This document shows, one piece after another, positions 1 to 10,317 of a stretch of 64,000 nt of DNA (positions are counted from its first letter, which is position 1; every line of letters begins with the position of its first letter). Position numbers and translations under genes: made by a program. The notes beneath the pieces were generated by a model. The model worked only from the letters and a program-made list of their open reading frames with translations. It ran no database searches and was not told the origin of the DNA. The stretch comes from Pegoplata infirma (taxonomy: Eukaryota > Arthropoda > Insecta > Diptera > Anthomyiidae). The DNA is taken from positions 31,050 through 95,049 of the forward strand of contig CAWUER010000513.1 in NCBI GenBank assembly GCA_963921195.1, given 5' to 3'.

Positions 1-589
1 TTAAAATTCCTTAAAGTCCGCGAAACTAATTAGCTACAAAAATAAATTGAGACATTAAATTGAGAAGTTCTTGGCCGCTATTCCAAAAAAGTAATTCACA
101 TAAAAAATGTAAAAGTGAACATTTCCGAATGTTTTTTGGTGTTCTAGATTAAACTTCCGAATATTTTTATTCGTTTTGTAAAACACTTTTGGTTAAAGTA
201 AATCGAATGCACTTTTTTCGTTACGATTTTAAGCTTTTAGTTATTCGATTTAAACTTCGAATGAATACGTAACAAAGGGATCACCGAATTCGATTTCATG
301 TGGATTGAAAAGTTGAGAAAGACAGAACAGATTATTAAACAAGTACAGATAATTAAACAAGTCCTAAGACAAGTGATAGAGAAAAACTATGAGTATTCCT
401 GTACTCTATGGACTCCAATCAACCCGCATTTTTGTATGAACCCGCATATTTTTTTTGTTTACTTTTGAAGCACTGTGTATAAGTTTCATAAAAAAGTAAA
501 AGTAATACAATTATCTTATCTTAAGAACATAATTTGTTTAAATTTGTAACCATATTTATATGTAAAGTATTTCAACAAAAACAAAAAAC

Positions 590-656
590 TAGTAAGGGGG
601 TATGCGGCTGATGAACTTTAAAATTAGGGGTACGCGAGCCAAAAAGGTTGGTAACC
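590..656. repeat. hAT-like transposon end (solo)
   Basis: The stretch ends in GGTTGGTAACCGCTG, the inverse of the CAGCGGTTCCCAACC-type terminus common in insect hAT elements, preceded by the GC-richer GGGGTACGCGAGCC. No matching left end was found, so this is a fragment or a decayed copy. Confidence 0.35.
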
Positions 657-699
657 GCTGCTCTAGTCTAAGGAATTTTTACCAACCTTGGGATTTACT

Positions 700-812
700 G
701 GGCTATTCATAATGAGCAAATTAAATCTAATGTAGGTTTATTTAACTGATATTGCATGAATATTTGTCAAATAAACCTACTTTAAGTACACTTTAAGTAT
801 TATGAATAAAGG
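700..812. mobile_element. Short MITE, GGGCTATTCATAAT ends
   Basis: A ~113 bp segment whose ends are inverted: GGGCTATTCATAATG on the left and ATTATGAATAAAGGCC on the right. An inner hairpin pairs TAGGTTTATTT with AAATAAACCTA. There is no coding capacity. The superfamily is uncertain. Confidence 0.5.
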
Positions 813-919
813 CCAAAATGTTTAAGAATCAAATAAATTGCATATGAAAAACTAAAATTAAATTAGAGTCGTAGACTGAATCTGATAACTTTTCTTATCA
901 TTTTTTAAGAGAAAGTAAG

Positions 920-2260
920 TCTCATATATTTTTTTATAGAAAAATGTTTCAGAACTCGAGGCTGTCTTTAGAAAATATTTAGATACTTATTTGACTCAGA
1001 ATGTAAGAATATTTTAGAAGAAAAATTCTCTAAAATTTTAATAATTCTTCTGTAGGAAAAATGTTTAAGAATCTTATAAATTTTCTATCGAAAAAAATCC
1101 CTTGGCAAATGTGAATTTCCTCAGAATAAAATATTTCATAGAATGACAAGAATTTTTCTGGAAAATAATTTCTTAAATCGGATAATTTTTCTACAGGAAA
1201 AACGTTTTAGAATCTGATAGTTTTTTATGAGAAATATATTTCAAAAGCTTAGAATTTATTATACGGAAAAAGAGTTTTTTTCTGCTTAAATAATATTTTA
1301 GAATTAGAGAATTTTTCTATAGGAAAAGTTTTTCAAAATCTATGATTATTTCCAAAAAGAAAATGCTTTGGAATTTTTCTATAGAAAATTATATCAGAAT
1401 CTAAGTTTTTTTTTGAAAAATCTCCCAGAATGTGAAAATATTTCTGTTGAGAAATTTTATAAAGGAAATGTGTCTTTGAGTCTGTAAATTTTTCTTTTGA
1501 AGTTGCGTCTTAGATTTTTCTTTAGAAAAATGTCTTAGAACCTAATAATTTTTCTATATGAAATTATCTTAGAAAGCATTAGAGCTTTAAAATTTTCCAT
1601 TCTCAAATATTTTCTATCGAAAAATATCCCTTGAAAAAAGGGAAATTTTTCTATAGAAAAATCCCCTTGGATCTAATAAGTATAATTCTATCTGATGAGG
1701 TCTTTTTGATCCGACATTTTTCCACAATTTCAGGATCCGATCAGATGCAATTACGGATCAGATCTACCAGATCCGAAATTGGAAACAAATTTCGTATCAA
1801 GTAGATCTTATCAGATACAAATGACATCATAAAATTTTTAAAATTAGACCAGATATAATCAATTTTTTCACGGGGCTATAAAATTTAAGAATTTATTTTT
1901 AGAAGGGTATCAGATTTTTTTTTAGGAACAATTTTTTAGAAACCGATAATTTTAAAAAATGTTTCAGCATCTGAGGATTTTTGTACACAAAAAAGTTCTC
2001 AGAATCTGAGAATTACCTTAAAATATGAGAATTATTTCAGAATTTTTCTGTGCATCAGATTTTGGAAATTTTTTATATAGAAAGAATATCTCCGAATCTC
2101 AAAATATTTCTAACAATGAGACATTTTCTTTAATTAAATGTTGAATATGAAAATTTTTATCCGATGGGAGAATTAAAGAATTTTTTTCTATGAAAGGGTT
2201 TTTAGAATCTGTACGTTTCTCAGAAAAAGGTTATTATATCTATTTGAATAATATTTTAGA
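920..2260. repeat. Degenerate ~37 bp satellite, TTTTTCTATAGAAAAA core
   Basis: Dozens of imperfect units of roughly 35-40 bp share a core like AATTTTTCTATAGGAAAAA followed by TGTTTCAGAATCTGA. Units are strongly diverged from each other. A different GATC-rich segment at about 1678-1865 interrupts the array. The same unit, in the opposite orientation, fills the hAT-like element at 32740-34350. Confidence 0.7.
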
Positions 2261-2523
2261 ATCTAAGGCCTCTGTTCTGTTTTTCACAACTTTTCAATTC
2301 ACATGAAAATTTCCGAATCACGTGAAATCAAGATTAGTTTTTTTTTGTCACGTTTTCATTCGCAGTTGAAATCGAATAATTAAAATTTTAAAAATGTTAA
2401 GGAAAAAAGTGCATTCGTTTTACTTTCACCAAATTTTATTTATGTGAAACAAAACGAAAAAGAAATTCGGATGTAAAATCTAGAACACCAAAAAAAAATT
2501 ACTTTTTTTGGAACAGCGGCCTA

Positions 2524-2851
2524 AGAGTTTTTCTGTAGTTAAAATTTCCTAATATCCGACAAATTTTGTGAAGGAAACATGTATTTAGGTTTAATTAGTT
2601 TTTATTGAAAGCTTTTTTCGGAATATTCGAAGTATCACAATGAAAAAATTGTAAGTAAAAATTTAATTTTAATTTATTTTTGATTTAAATCAAAAATAAA
2701 TCTGTTCTCTTTGTGAACAGGTTTTTTAAGTAAACAAAATTTTTCTTAGCATTTTCTTTATACGGTAAGAAATAGTTAATATGCTCAAAAATATATTTCT
2801 CAAAATATTATTAAAATAGCCTAAAAATTGTACTTTGCTATTCCAAAAGCC
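2524..2851. other. AT-rich spacer
   Basis: No open frame, no recognisable repeat and no transposon end seen; very AT-rich. Confidence 0.6.
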
Positions 2852-2962
2852 AAAAAGCGGGATAAAGCGGGATGAAGCGGGACTTTTGTTTAAAAAGCGG
2901 GATCGGAATTCAAGGCGGGATGAGACATTAAAAAGCGGGATAATCCCGCCAAAAGCGGGATG
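2852..2962. repeat. AAAGCGGGAT short-motif cluster
   Basis: At least seven copies of AAAGCGGGA(T) or GGCGGGAT are packed into about 110 bp, one of them inverted (ATCCCGCC). Such clusters often lie just inside DNA transposon ends as transposase binding sites, but no partner end was found here. Confidence 0.55.
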
Positions 2963-3084
2963 GTTGGTCAGGTTATTTATACCTAAAAATCAGTAAAATA
3001 TGATAAAAAACACATAATATTAGTTTTATCTAATAAAAATTATGCATCAGGATCATGAAAATTAATTTCTACAAAACAATTTTC

Positions 3085-3945
3085 AGACAATAAGATAAGG
3101 GAAGTATCTCAACCTTTTTGAACCGATTTCTCTGAAACTTCAGAGACTATTTTAAATTTACACATAAAAAAAATATTTAACTAAGCCAAATTTTTACAAG
3201 GTTGGATAGGCATTAAAAACATTTATTCTCATATGGAATTCCCAATTTTTGTACCCATTTTTTGAATCCCAAAATCCCCGATGAGCCGAGACACCACAGC
3301 CTTCGAATTGTTTCTTGTATATGAGGGTTTCTTCGTTAACTCTTTAAACACAGGTGTGGTCGTTTAAGAAGAATCTGAAGTTGGAATTTTAAAATTCAAA
3401 ATGGCGGATCCAACACGGTGACAAATATTTTTAAAAAATTAACCATTTTGCTTGAAACTTTTTAAACCCGAGTTTTTGGGGTCGCTAAATAAGAATCTAA
3501 AGTTAGATTTTCGAATGGCAGATCCTAATTTAGCAACCCAACAAACCGGTGCGTAAAGAGTTTTGAGTGAATATCTTTTGTAAAAAAAAAAAAAAACTAT
3601 CGCAATGTTGGATTCAAAATTTTGAATTTTAAAAATCCAACTGCAAATTTTTCTTAAGCGATTCCAGGAACCCGTGCATGAAGAATTTTAAGCAAATCTG
3701 TAATATTTTTAAAAAATTGAGCGCCATATTGGATCCGCCATATTGAAATTCAAAACCGCCTCTCGGTATTCGAAACCAAATATTTTTAAGTAATTTCGCA
3801 ATTTTTTAAAAAAAATTTTAAACCCATACCAATTTTGGACAAAAGGGTGGCCCGGTTGACGAAGAAACCCTCATATATATTTTAAGTTTCATGCAAATCG
3901 GTTCATAAGGGTTGAGATACTTCCATTGTAAGACACATTTTCTGT
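3085..3945. mobile_element. Foldback-type element, ~860 bp
   Basis: The left part carries GGGAAGTATCTCAACC and GAACCGATTT; the right part carries the inverse, AAATCGGTTCATAAGGGT and GAGATACTTCC. Further in, GAGGGTTTCTTCGT is mirrored by ACGAAGAAACCCTC, and AATGGCGGATCC by GGATCCGCCAT. The whole segment is therefore an imperfect palindrome. The same terminal sequences occur at 42585 and 47765, so this is a dispersed family. It carries no coding frame. Confidence 0.55.
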
Positions 3946-4401
3946 ATTAAAATCTAAGATATTATTTGTTTATTAAAATTCTCAGATTCTTAAAAGTTTT
4001 TTCTATGGAATCATCAAAGGTTTATAATTTTTTAAAAGAAATAGGGTTAGTTAAAAATAAATATTAATAGGCGATGACGAAAAAAAAAATTGGGAATTGT
4101 GCCCCCCCGTTTTCAAATTCCTGGATACGTCGCTGATTAAAAGTACTGCCAACTATATTAGTTTTTTCTCGAATAACGCAGTTTTAAATTTTTTTGCGAT
4201 TTTTAGCTATTTTTTGCGATTTTTTGTGAAGGAAAAATTTGCTATATTTTTTTGTTTTGTTTTGTTGTATTTCAGGATTTTTAATTTTTATGTTTTGATT
4301 TTTTATGTTTTAATTAATTGTTTTTCTCTAATAAAACTGTTTTTAATAAAAAAGATAATCAAATTTTAATTTTTTTTATGATTTAGATTAATAATGAAAT
4401 T
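3946..4401. other. AT-rich spacer
   Basis: No supported gene. The 90-codon open stretch at 4097-4369 is built of F, I, L and K codons from T-rich DNA and looks like chance. Confidence 0.6.
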
Positions 4402-4482
4402 AATTCCCGGGAATCCCGGGAAATAAATTATTTTTTTCCCGTTTCCCGGGAAATTGAAAAGTCCGGGAATTCCCAAACACTA
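4402..4482. repeat. CCCGGGAATTCCC transposon end
   Basis: Repeated TTCCCGGGAA palindromes close with GGGAATTCCCAAACACTA. The inverse of that end, TAGTGTTTGGGG, opens a similar segment at 48113, and related ends bound the element at 43861-45516. This is one end of a dispersed DNA element; its partner is not in the window. Confidence 0.5.
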
Positions 4483-4576
4483 TTCACCACATTCTCCAAT
4501 ACTTCGGAGGTATCAGTGAAGGAATATCGATTAAGTTTTGTCATCACTAGCAAAACACAAAAAAACAACAAAACAT

Positions 4577-5908
4577 TGTGAGGGCGATTTTTCGTTGAAA
4601 CGTAATTGATAGTTTTTATACAATATCGTATTTTATGGAAAATTATTAAAATTCTTTTAAGTTGATTTTACTAACATTTTTCTACCGGGGTACAAAAATT
4701 TTACTGTGCAATACTTTTGATTTAGTTCTAAAATTTAGTATCCAAATCTAGTAAACTTTTGTTTTTCAACGTTGACGATTTTCTCTGCATACAGAGTTCT
4801 GTTTCAAATTTTTCTTCAATTGCCTGTAAATTTTTAAGCGTGCTGGTCGTTGAAGACAAAAAAGTCGCAAGAAGTTTTGTTATTTATTTTTGCTAAATCA
4901 TAAAGGAAAAACTAGAATTTTAATTGGTTTTTATAAACTTTTCTGGTAAGTTTGAATTCTTTTTCTTGGAAAGCTTTGTTAGGGATTAACAAATTCTGTA
5001 TCCTTTAATCTTCCAGAGGAATTTGAATAATTTTCCTGAAATTCGTGTCCTCATCGTTATTACCATTAAAACATTTTTTTTGTTGTAAGGGGAAAGGTAA
5101 GTTTTTTTCGAAAGGCATGGAAAGTTCGGGAAAATAATTTGTTTTTTCTTTGGTTGTGTACAGGGAGTAATTTTGGGATTTTGCACCCAACGGACAACAT
5201 TTTGCTGCTTAATATTCTCCAGAATCGTAGTGGTATTGGTGGGAATATTTACGCCTGTGCAGCGCAAAACTGTTCGCAAGGGAGAATTCTCTTCCCCGCC
5301 TTGCATACACCACCCAGCGCAGTAACAATTTTTCAAGCATTTGGTTTTTGTGTTGGAGTCAACTTCCTTCCTTTCTACCCCTTACAACGTAATAGACCAT
5401 CATATAGTGAGCTAGCAAACCTAGACAGATTTTTTATTTTGTTCGAGCCGATTGTATTTGTGTTCCAGAGATTTTGCTGTTTAAAAAAAATATTGTTGTC
5501 TCGAGATTTTGTGTTCCTGCAGCACATACAAGTGTTCCTGTGTTTAAAAAAGTGTACAAAGTTACGAACTTTAAAAGAGTAGTGAAAATAGGAAGGTGAC
5601 CAAGTGTGTTCGTGTTAAATTATTTCTAAAATTAACGTAAATTTCTTTTTAAATTTATATCCAAAAAGGATTAATTAATTGCTATTTTTTTTTTGCCGCG
5701 ATAAGAACGGTTAAATATTAAAATCGTATTAACCCTGATTCGTTGAAATTAAAAAACCATTTAAATTTCGTCAATAACCTACAAGTGATAATTTTTTGTT
5801 TTTGTGTAACGTAAAAACTATTTTTTTTGTTTATGGTCACCCTAATTGTGTTTTTGTGAGTTCATACATTCAATACATCCTATACCCTTCACCCCACACC
5901 ACTACGCG
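4577..5908 (+). repeat. 5' LTR of outer element, left part
   Basis: Begins TGTGAGGGCG and matches the first half of the 3' LTR at 17340 nearly base for base. One G/C difference lies near 5270, and one T is gained in a T-run near 5690. It stops at ACTACGCG, where the nested element entered. The open stretches inside (4986-5336 and 5139-5582) recur in the 3' LTR simply because the LTR is duplicated; they are not supported as genes. Confidence 0.95.
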
Positions 5909-6233
5909 AGATATGTATTTTATAATACACAATATATAATTTAATTAATTTTATACCGAGTTTAAATATTTATTTAATAAAACACATTTAATTATTTATA
6001 TTCAAAAGTTAATTCATGTTTATTGGTCAAACAATGGTTTATAACTAACTACTAAAACTTACAGACTAACTTAACTAGGTAACAATTAGAGTTCTTAAGA
6101 AAAGCTTTTTATGGAGCGAAATAAAATTGGAGTAATAAATATAATATAAGTAATAAAATGTATAAAATAGAGTTTAAAGAAATTGGGGATATATAGTAGT
6201 AAGAAAATATTATGTCAAGAAGTTATCGTAACT
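5909..6233 (-). repeat. 3' LTR of nested element
   Basis: 325 bp, identical by eye to 9989-10313. On the element's strand it opens with the small palindrome AGTTACGATAACT and ends ATATCT. Confidence 0.95.
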
Positions 6234-6243
6234 ACCCCTCCGT
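6234..6243 (-). promoter_or_regulatory. Polypurine tract of nested element
   Basis: On the minus strand ACGGAGGGGT directly abuts the start of the 3' LTR, which is the expected place and composition for the plus-strand primer. Confidence 0.75.
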
Positions 6244-6483
6244 TAATGTAAGGGCACTCCAGAGTCCTTTATTTATTATAATATTTTGTCTATGTTTAAG
6301 TTTTATTTGAATAAAAAGGTACTTCATTTATTAAAAATTAAAAATAGTGTAATATATATTTTATTTTTATAAATTATTAAATATCATAATTTTATACGAA
6401 TCTTAAATTAAATAAAAATTAAAATTTTTTTTTTTTTTTTATTTTCCTTTTATCCATTTAATTTTTTCAAAATAGTTATTCTT

Positions 6484-7593
6484 CTAATCATCAAATTTTT
6501 CCGTGTCCAGAATACCATCGTACTTTGTATTCCTCTTAATATTAGAACTATGTACATTCAATAATTTACATAATCTAAATTTAGGCTGCTCTTTATGCCT
6601 TAATGCCTGATAATTTTTTATATATCCTTCATTTCTTTGATCGTGATATGTTTCCCTATTTTGATTTCTTTTATCGATGTAACGTTCCTTGCTCTCTACT
6701 ACAGTGTTATAAATCTTTTTCTTATCGCAGTTACCATACTCAACATTGATAGGTTTCTCTTTTATAACAGAGTGATAACTATTGTTACAATATTCTATAG
6801 ATTTACTTATCTTATTCTTAATATTTAGAGATTTCTGCTCAATAGTTAAAATTCTTATCCTTTCACTAAGAGTATTATGAAGTCTTTCTATGTCTGAATT
6901 TCCAGTATGGCTGTTAGGTTTCACAAAATGAAGTTCAATATTTTCGTCTTTTAAATAATCTTTTATATTTATACTTTTAAATTCATTATCAGTGACAAGT
7001 TTACTAAAATGTCCTTTTTGTGATTTGTATAGCCTAAGCTTTTCAATTATTGTCTGGTTCGTTCTATCTTCTAGGTAATAAGCCGTAGCAAATTTTGAAA
7101 ACTTATCTATAAAAGTAAGAAAACTTGACTTGGAGTTCGTGTATACATCCATATGAACTATTTGTCTGATATCCTTTGGGGTTTCAGTTAAATGAAATTT
7201 GGGCCTTATGGGATTTCGATCATATTTTGTTCTATTGCAAATATCACAGTTGTTAATATATTTTTGAATTAAAATCTTCAAATTAGGAAAATATATTTTT
7301 CTCTTTAAACCTTCATAATTCTCGTTAATCCCAGTGTGACCTGTTTCATTTCTGTGATAATGATTTATCTGCTTATAAGTTTCATCTTCAGATGGTAAAT
7401 CTACTGCATTGAACGAACATCTCACAAATTTTACGTTTTGATTTCCCTCATATAACTCGATTATCTTTTTCTGTAGAACATTGTATTTACGATCATCTAA
7501 TTCAGAAAATATCCCTATTTTTCCTTTTTCTATATTTCTTGTCAATATGCATTCTAAATTATTAACCAAATCCGCTGAATTTATATAAATTTT
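6484..7593 (-). CDS. Integrase (nested element)
   Basis: This frame encodes a retroviral-type integrase, which inserts the DNA copy of the element. Numbering from the TTG codon at 7569, the zinc-binding HHCC set is H72, H78, C108 and C111. The catalytic triad is D141, D194 and E228 (33 residues between the last two, slightly fewer than the usual 35). The C-terminal tail is basic and Asn/Lys-rich. The frame has no own ATG near its start: it opens after a stop at 7594-7596 and lies in a different frame from the upstream protease, which it overlaps by about 30 nt. Normally RT and RNase H would precede it in one polyprotein; here they are absent. How this part would be translated is unclear. No envelope gene follows. 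Confidence 0.85.
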   Translation of the reverse strand, partial: KIYINSADLVNNLECILTRNIEKGKIGIFSELDDRKYNVLQKKIIELYEGNQNVKFVRCSFNAVDLPSEDETYKQINHYHRNETGHTGINENYEGLKRKIYFPNLKILIQKYINNCDICNRTKYDRNPIRPKFHLTETPKDIRQIVHMDVYTNSKSSFLTFIDKFSKFATAYYLEDRTNQTIIEKLRLYKSQKGHFSKLVTDNEFKSINIKDYLKDENIELHFVKPNSHTGNSDIERLHNTLSERIRILTIEQKSLNIKNKISKSIEYCNNSYHSVIKEKPINVEYGNCDKKKIYNTVVESKERYIDKRNQNRETYHDQRNEGYIKNYQALRHKEQPKFRLCKLLNVHSSNIKRNTKYDGILDTEKFDD

Positions 7594-8047
7594 CTAAAAC
7601 TTTGTCATCAATTTGTACTGCTTCTAGTTGATTTATCTCATCAACAGAATAGGGGCAAGTTTTTAAAAACTCAATTCTATTGTTAAAATTAATTGTCAAA
7701 ATTTCCTTTTCCATATCTACTATGGCACCTAAAGGCTTTAAAATATTTTGACCTAATATAGCATCAAATTGTTTACCATTGAATGCCGTTAATTTCCAAG
7801 ACATTGTGGCAACCTCACCAAACTCCTTCGGAAGTTCTGTTATAATTTCCTGATTTATTTCTGTTTTGCCATTTAAAGAAAAAAATGAAATAGGGTTTTC
7901 TAATTGAAGTCGTTTGTAATTTTGTAATTTATTTTCATTTAGTAATGAAGTAGTTGACCCAGTGTCAATTAGAGCCCTTATTCTATCATTGCCAACTGTA
8001 AGAACAACTATTGGAAGTGCCTTGAGGAGGCTGTCATGTGAAAATTT
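7562..8047 (-). CDS. pol: Aspartic protease part of pol (nested element)
   Basis: A frame in the -1 register relative to gag carries a retropepsin with the catalytic DTGS motif (Asp codon at 7964-7966), followed by an ILGQN-type C-terminal motif. Such proteases cleave Gag and Pol. The frame is closed upstream by a stop just before the slip site and ends with TAA at 7562-7564, so it yields only protease plus a short linker. In complete gypsy elements RT would begin about here. The overlap with gag (8008-8047) and the slippery heptamer at its start argue for expression as a Gag-Pro fusion. The protease is easy to miss because its first in-frame ATG lies at 7804, downstream of the active site. 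Confidence 0.85.
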   Translation of the reverse strand, partial: KFSHDSLLKALPIVVLTVGNDRIRALIDTGSTTSLLNENKLQNYKRLQLENPISFFSLNGKTEINQEIITELPKEFGEVATMSWKLTAFNGKQFDAILGQNILKPLGAIVDMEKEILTINFNNRIEFLKTCPYSVDEINQLEAVQIDDKVLENLYKFSGFG

Positions 8048-8991
8048 ACCAGATCGTCATTATCATAATTTTCATCCATTTCCTGAAAATGATCTATTTC
8101 ACTTTTAGATCTTTCAGTTCGTCTGTTATTCTGAGACTGATAGGTTCCTCCTTCAAAGGATGGATTTCTATTCCGAGAATTAGAATTATTATTATAGGAA
8201 GCATTTCTATGAAAACTTAAGTTATTTCTATTTTGATTTGAATTTAAATTCTGCCTATTACCCTGATTAAAATTATTATTGTTTCCTTCAGAAATGGTAC
8301 GATGATTATAATTTTGATTATTAGTATATTCTGGATAATTTGAACTATTTTGATAATTAGAATTATATTGTCGATTAGAACTATTTTGATAATAATTTCT
8401 ACCTTTGTTTTTCTTACTGACATTTTTTTCCTCAGATTCAACTCTTATTAATCCCTCTCTCTCAAGTAAATTATAAGCATCTCTTAATTTAGTAACATTT
8501 CGATTTATAATAACAGAAGCTAAATTGACATCAATGTTTTTTATAAATGTATTTAAAATAATTTTCTCTACATACAAAGGGCTAAACTCTAAAGGTCTAT
8601 CATCATCATATTCATATTTTTCGTTTAGCTTACATAAAATGTCTCTTAAATATTTAAAATAGTTTACTATACCATTGTTTTTTACCGCAAATGCATCTTG
8701 ATACAGCTGATGGTAGGTCTCTTTAACTCCAAAATTACTTATTAACGACTTCTTCGTCTCCTCCCAACTTGGATTGAGCCCCAAAGTCCGCAAAACATGG
8801 AGAGCTTCACCTTGCAGTTTATTTAAAATTACTCTTTGATATATGTATTGCTTTACATCTGGGTTTGAATTAGCTAATAACAATACGGTGTCAACTTCTC
8901 TTAAAAATGATGTGAGCGCAAATGTTCCATCACCCCTGAATTCATGGATTCTCTGGGCATCTTTTAAAATGTCATTGAGTGTTAAATTCAT
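8008..8991 (-). CDS. gag: Gag (nested element)
   Basis: A 327-residue structural protein starting at ATG 8989-8991. The N-terminal ~190 residues are helical and capsid-like, as in gypsy-type Gag. From about residue 195 the chain becomes very rich in Asn, Arg, Ser, Tyr and Gln, with repeated SNYQN-like patches. It has no CCHC zinc knuckle, as is usual in the gypsy/17.6 group, where a basic tail binds RNA. It is the first frame after a ~1 kb leader and ends at TAG 8008-8010 inside the protease overlap. No stops or shifts were seen, so it could be functional. Gag could package the element's own RNA, or be complemented by a complete relative. Confidence 0.85.
   Translation of the reverse strand: MNLTLNDILKDAQRIHEFRGDGTFALTSFLREVDTVLLLANSNPDVKQYIYQRVILNKLQGEALHVLRTLGLNPSWEETKKSLISNFGVKETYHQLYQDAFAVKNNGIVNYFKYLRDILCKLNEKYEYDDDRPLEFSPLYVEKIILNTFIKNIDVNLASVIINRNVTKLRDAYNLLEREGLIRVESEEKNVSKKNKGRNYYQNSSNRQYNSNYQNSSNYPEYTNNQNYNHRTISEGNNNNFNQGNRQNLNSNQNRNNLSFHRNASYNNNSNSRNRNPSFEGGTYQSQNNRRTERSKSEIDHFQEMDENYDNDDLVNFHMTASSRHFQ
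8041..8047 (-). promoter_or_regulatory. -1 frameshift site AAATTTT (nested gag-pro)
   Basis: In the gag frame the codons read ..A AAT TTT, a canonical X XXY YYZ heptamer, within the short window where gag and protease frames are both open. A -1 slip leads directly into the protease frame. Confidence 0.75.
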
Positions 8992-9276
8992 ATTGACTAT
9001 TTAATTTTTGAATTTAAAGAGAGTAAATGAAATATCACTCAATTTTTTATCTCTTTGATGATAGCTTTTTTTTATATTTGATAGTTGTTGTTTTTCTGTT
9101 TAAATTGTTGTTGTTTTATTTATATTAACACTAAAATTGTGTGCTAATTTATTATTGTTGTTGTTGTTGTTCTTTCTCACTCATTATAATTTGTATTATT
9201 GTTTATCGTGATTCTTTTATATCACTCAGAGCTTTTTGAAAAGTTTATACGTTAAGATTTTGTTTTTTTTAAATTT

Positions 9277-9580
9277 TGTTGTTAACGTTCATTTTTTTCG
9301 TTATTATTTGTTTTTTCCATTCTTGCATTTAAATGAAGTTCTTTAATGAAGTTTTTTTTTTCGTTTCTTTCGTTTTCAAAAATTAAAAAAAACTCTGTTG
9401 TTGTTAACGTTCATTCTTTTCGTTATTTTTTTTTTTTTCAATTTTGCATTTGAATGCTGTTTTTTTTTTTAATGAAGTTATTTTTTCTTTTGTTCTGTTA
9501 CTTTCGTTTTCAAAAGAACTACAACGATTTTTAAAAAAACTCAGTTGTTAGCGGCCGTTTTTCTTTCGTAATTTTTTTTT
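9277..9580 (-). repeat. ~120-145 bp tandem repeats in nested element's leader
   Basis: About two and a half imperfect copies. Each opens with TGTTGTTAACGTTCATT, then TTTTCGTTATT, a TTGCATTT block, an AATGAAGTT block and a CGTTTTCAAAA block. They sit between the 5' LTR and gag, the position where gypsy carries its insulator repeats. Confidence 0.6.
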
Positions 9581-9979
9581 TTTTTTTTTATACGATTGAT
9601 TTATATATGGTGTTTTTATTTTTCTCTTTCAACAGTTTTATGATTTTATTTTAATTTTTAGAAAACTGTAACTTTTCACTTTTTGTTGCAGACTGTACTT
9701 TTGTTTGTTATTTTTTTCGTAAAACTTTAGTTCAACAAAATAAAATTTTTATATATATATAATTTTTTTTAGAATGATCTTTTTAAATATCTTAACTTTT
9801 TTTTTAACTGGATAATATAAGATATTTATAGTTTTTTCACGTGGTTTGTTCTTTTTTTTTTTTTTTTAAATGTTTTATAAAGTCAATAATTTTTTAAAAA
9901 CTTTTGATATTAATTTTAATTAATTTTCACGGAACGTATTGTTTTATACAAACTTTAGTTAATATATGGTTCGTTTTGT

Positions 9980-9989
9980 GACTGCGCCA
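9980..9989 (-). promoter_or_regulatory. Primer binding site, tRNA-Ser type (nested element)
   Basis: TGGCGCAGTC at the LTR/internal boundary complements the last ten bases of insect tRNA-Ser (known for 17.6/297-like elements). Pairing does not clearly continue beyond ten bases. Confidence 0.7.
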
Positions 9990-10313
9990 GATATGTATTT
10001 TATAATACACAATATATAATTTAATTAATTTTATACCGAGTTTAAATATTTATTTAATAAAACACATTTAATTATTTATATTCAAAAGTTAATTCATGTT
10101 TATTGGTCAAACAATGGTTTATAACTAACTACTAAAACTTACAGACTAACTTAACTAGGTAACAATTAGAGTTCTTAAGAAAAGCTTTTTATGGAGCGAA
10201 ATAAAATTGGAGTAATAAATATAATATAAGTAATAAAATGTATAAAATAGAGTTTAAAGAAATTGGGGATATATAGTAGTAAGAAAATATTATGTCAAGA
10301 AGTTATCGTAACT
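9989..10313 (-). repeat. 5' LTR of nested element
   Basis: Identical to 5909-6233; followed by the target duplication CGCG at 10314-10317. Confidence 0.95.
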
Positions 10314-10317
10314 CGCG

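Larger units (their letters stand above)
71..2523. mobile_element. DNA element with ~255 bp terminal inverted repeats
   Basis: About 255 bp at the left (71-330) reappears inverted at the right (2270-2523). The outermost bases read GGCCGCTATTCC on the left and GGAACAGCGGCC on the right, and both arms carry the run of motifs TGCACTTTTTTC, TTCTAGA and GAACAG-AACAG. The arms are roughly 75-80 percent alike, so the element is old. No transposase frame is visible inside; most of the interior is a degenerate satellite. No clear target duplication was found. A ~150 bp piece of the same terminal repeat occurs at 44590-44745, which shows this is a dispersed family. Superfamily is not assignable from the ends alone. 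Confidence 0.6.
5909..10313 (-). mobile_element. Nested gypsy-type LTR element lacking RT and RNase H
   Basis: Identical 325 bp LTRs lie at both ends, the 4 bp target duplication CGCG is at 5905-5908 and 10314-10317, and the uninterrupted target (ACTACGCGCATT) is visible in the 3' LTR of the host element near 18664. On the minus strand the order is LTR, tRNA-Ser-type primer site, a ~1 kb leader, gag, protease, integrase, polypurine tract, LTR. Where about 1.6 kb of reverse transcriptase and RNase H should lie, the protease frame runs directly into the integrase frame. LTRs starting AGTTA and the tRNA-Ser primer site are features of the gypsy/17.6/297 group. Confidence 0.95.

Noticed and set aside
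920..2260. CRISPR-like regular repeats
   Set aside because: Units are contiguous and degenerate with no unique spacers, in eukaryotic transposon DNA; a satellite.
4986..5582. Open frames of 116 and 147 codons, repeated at 17749-18345
   Set aside because: They occur twice because they lie in the LTR, overlap on opposite strands and resemble no known protein; LTR leader sequence explains them.
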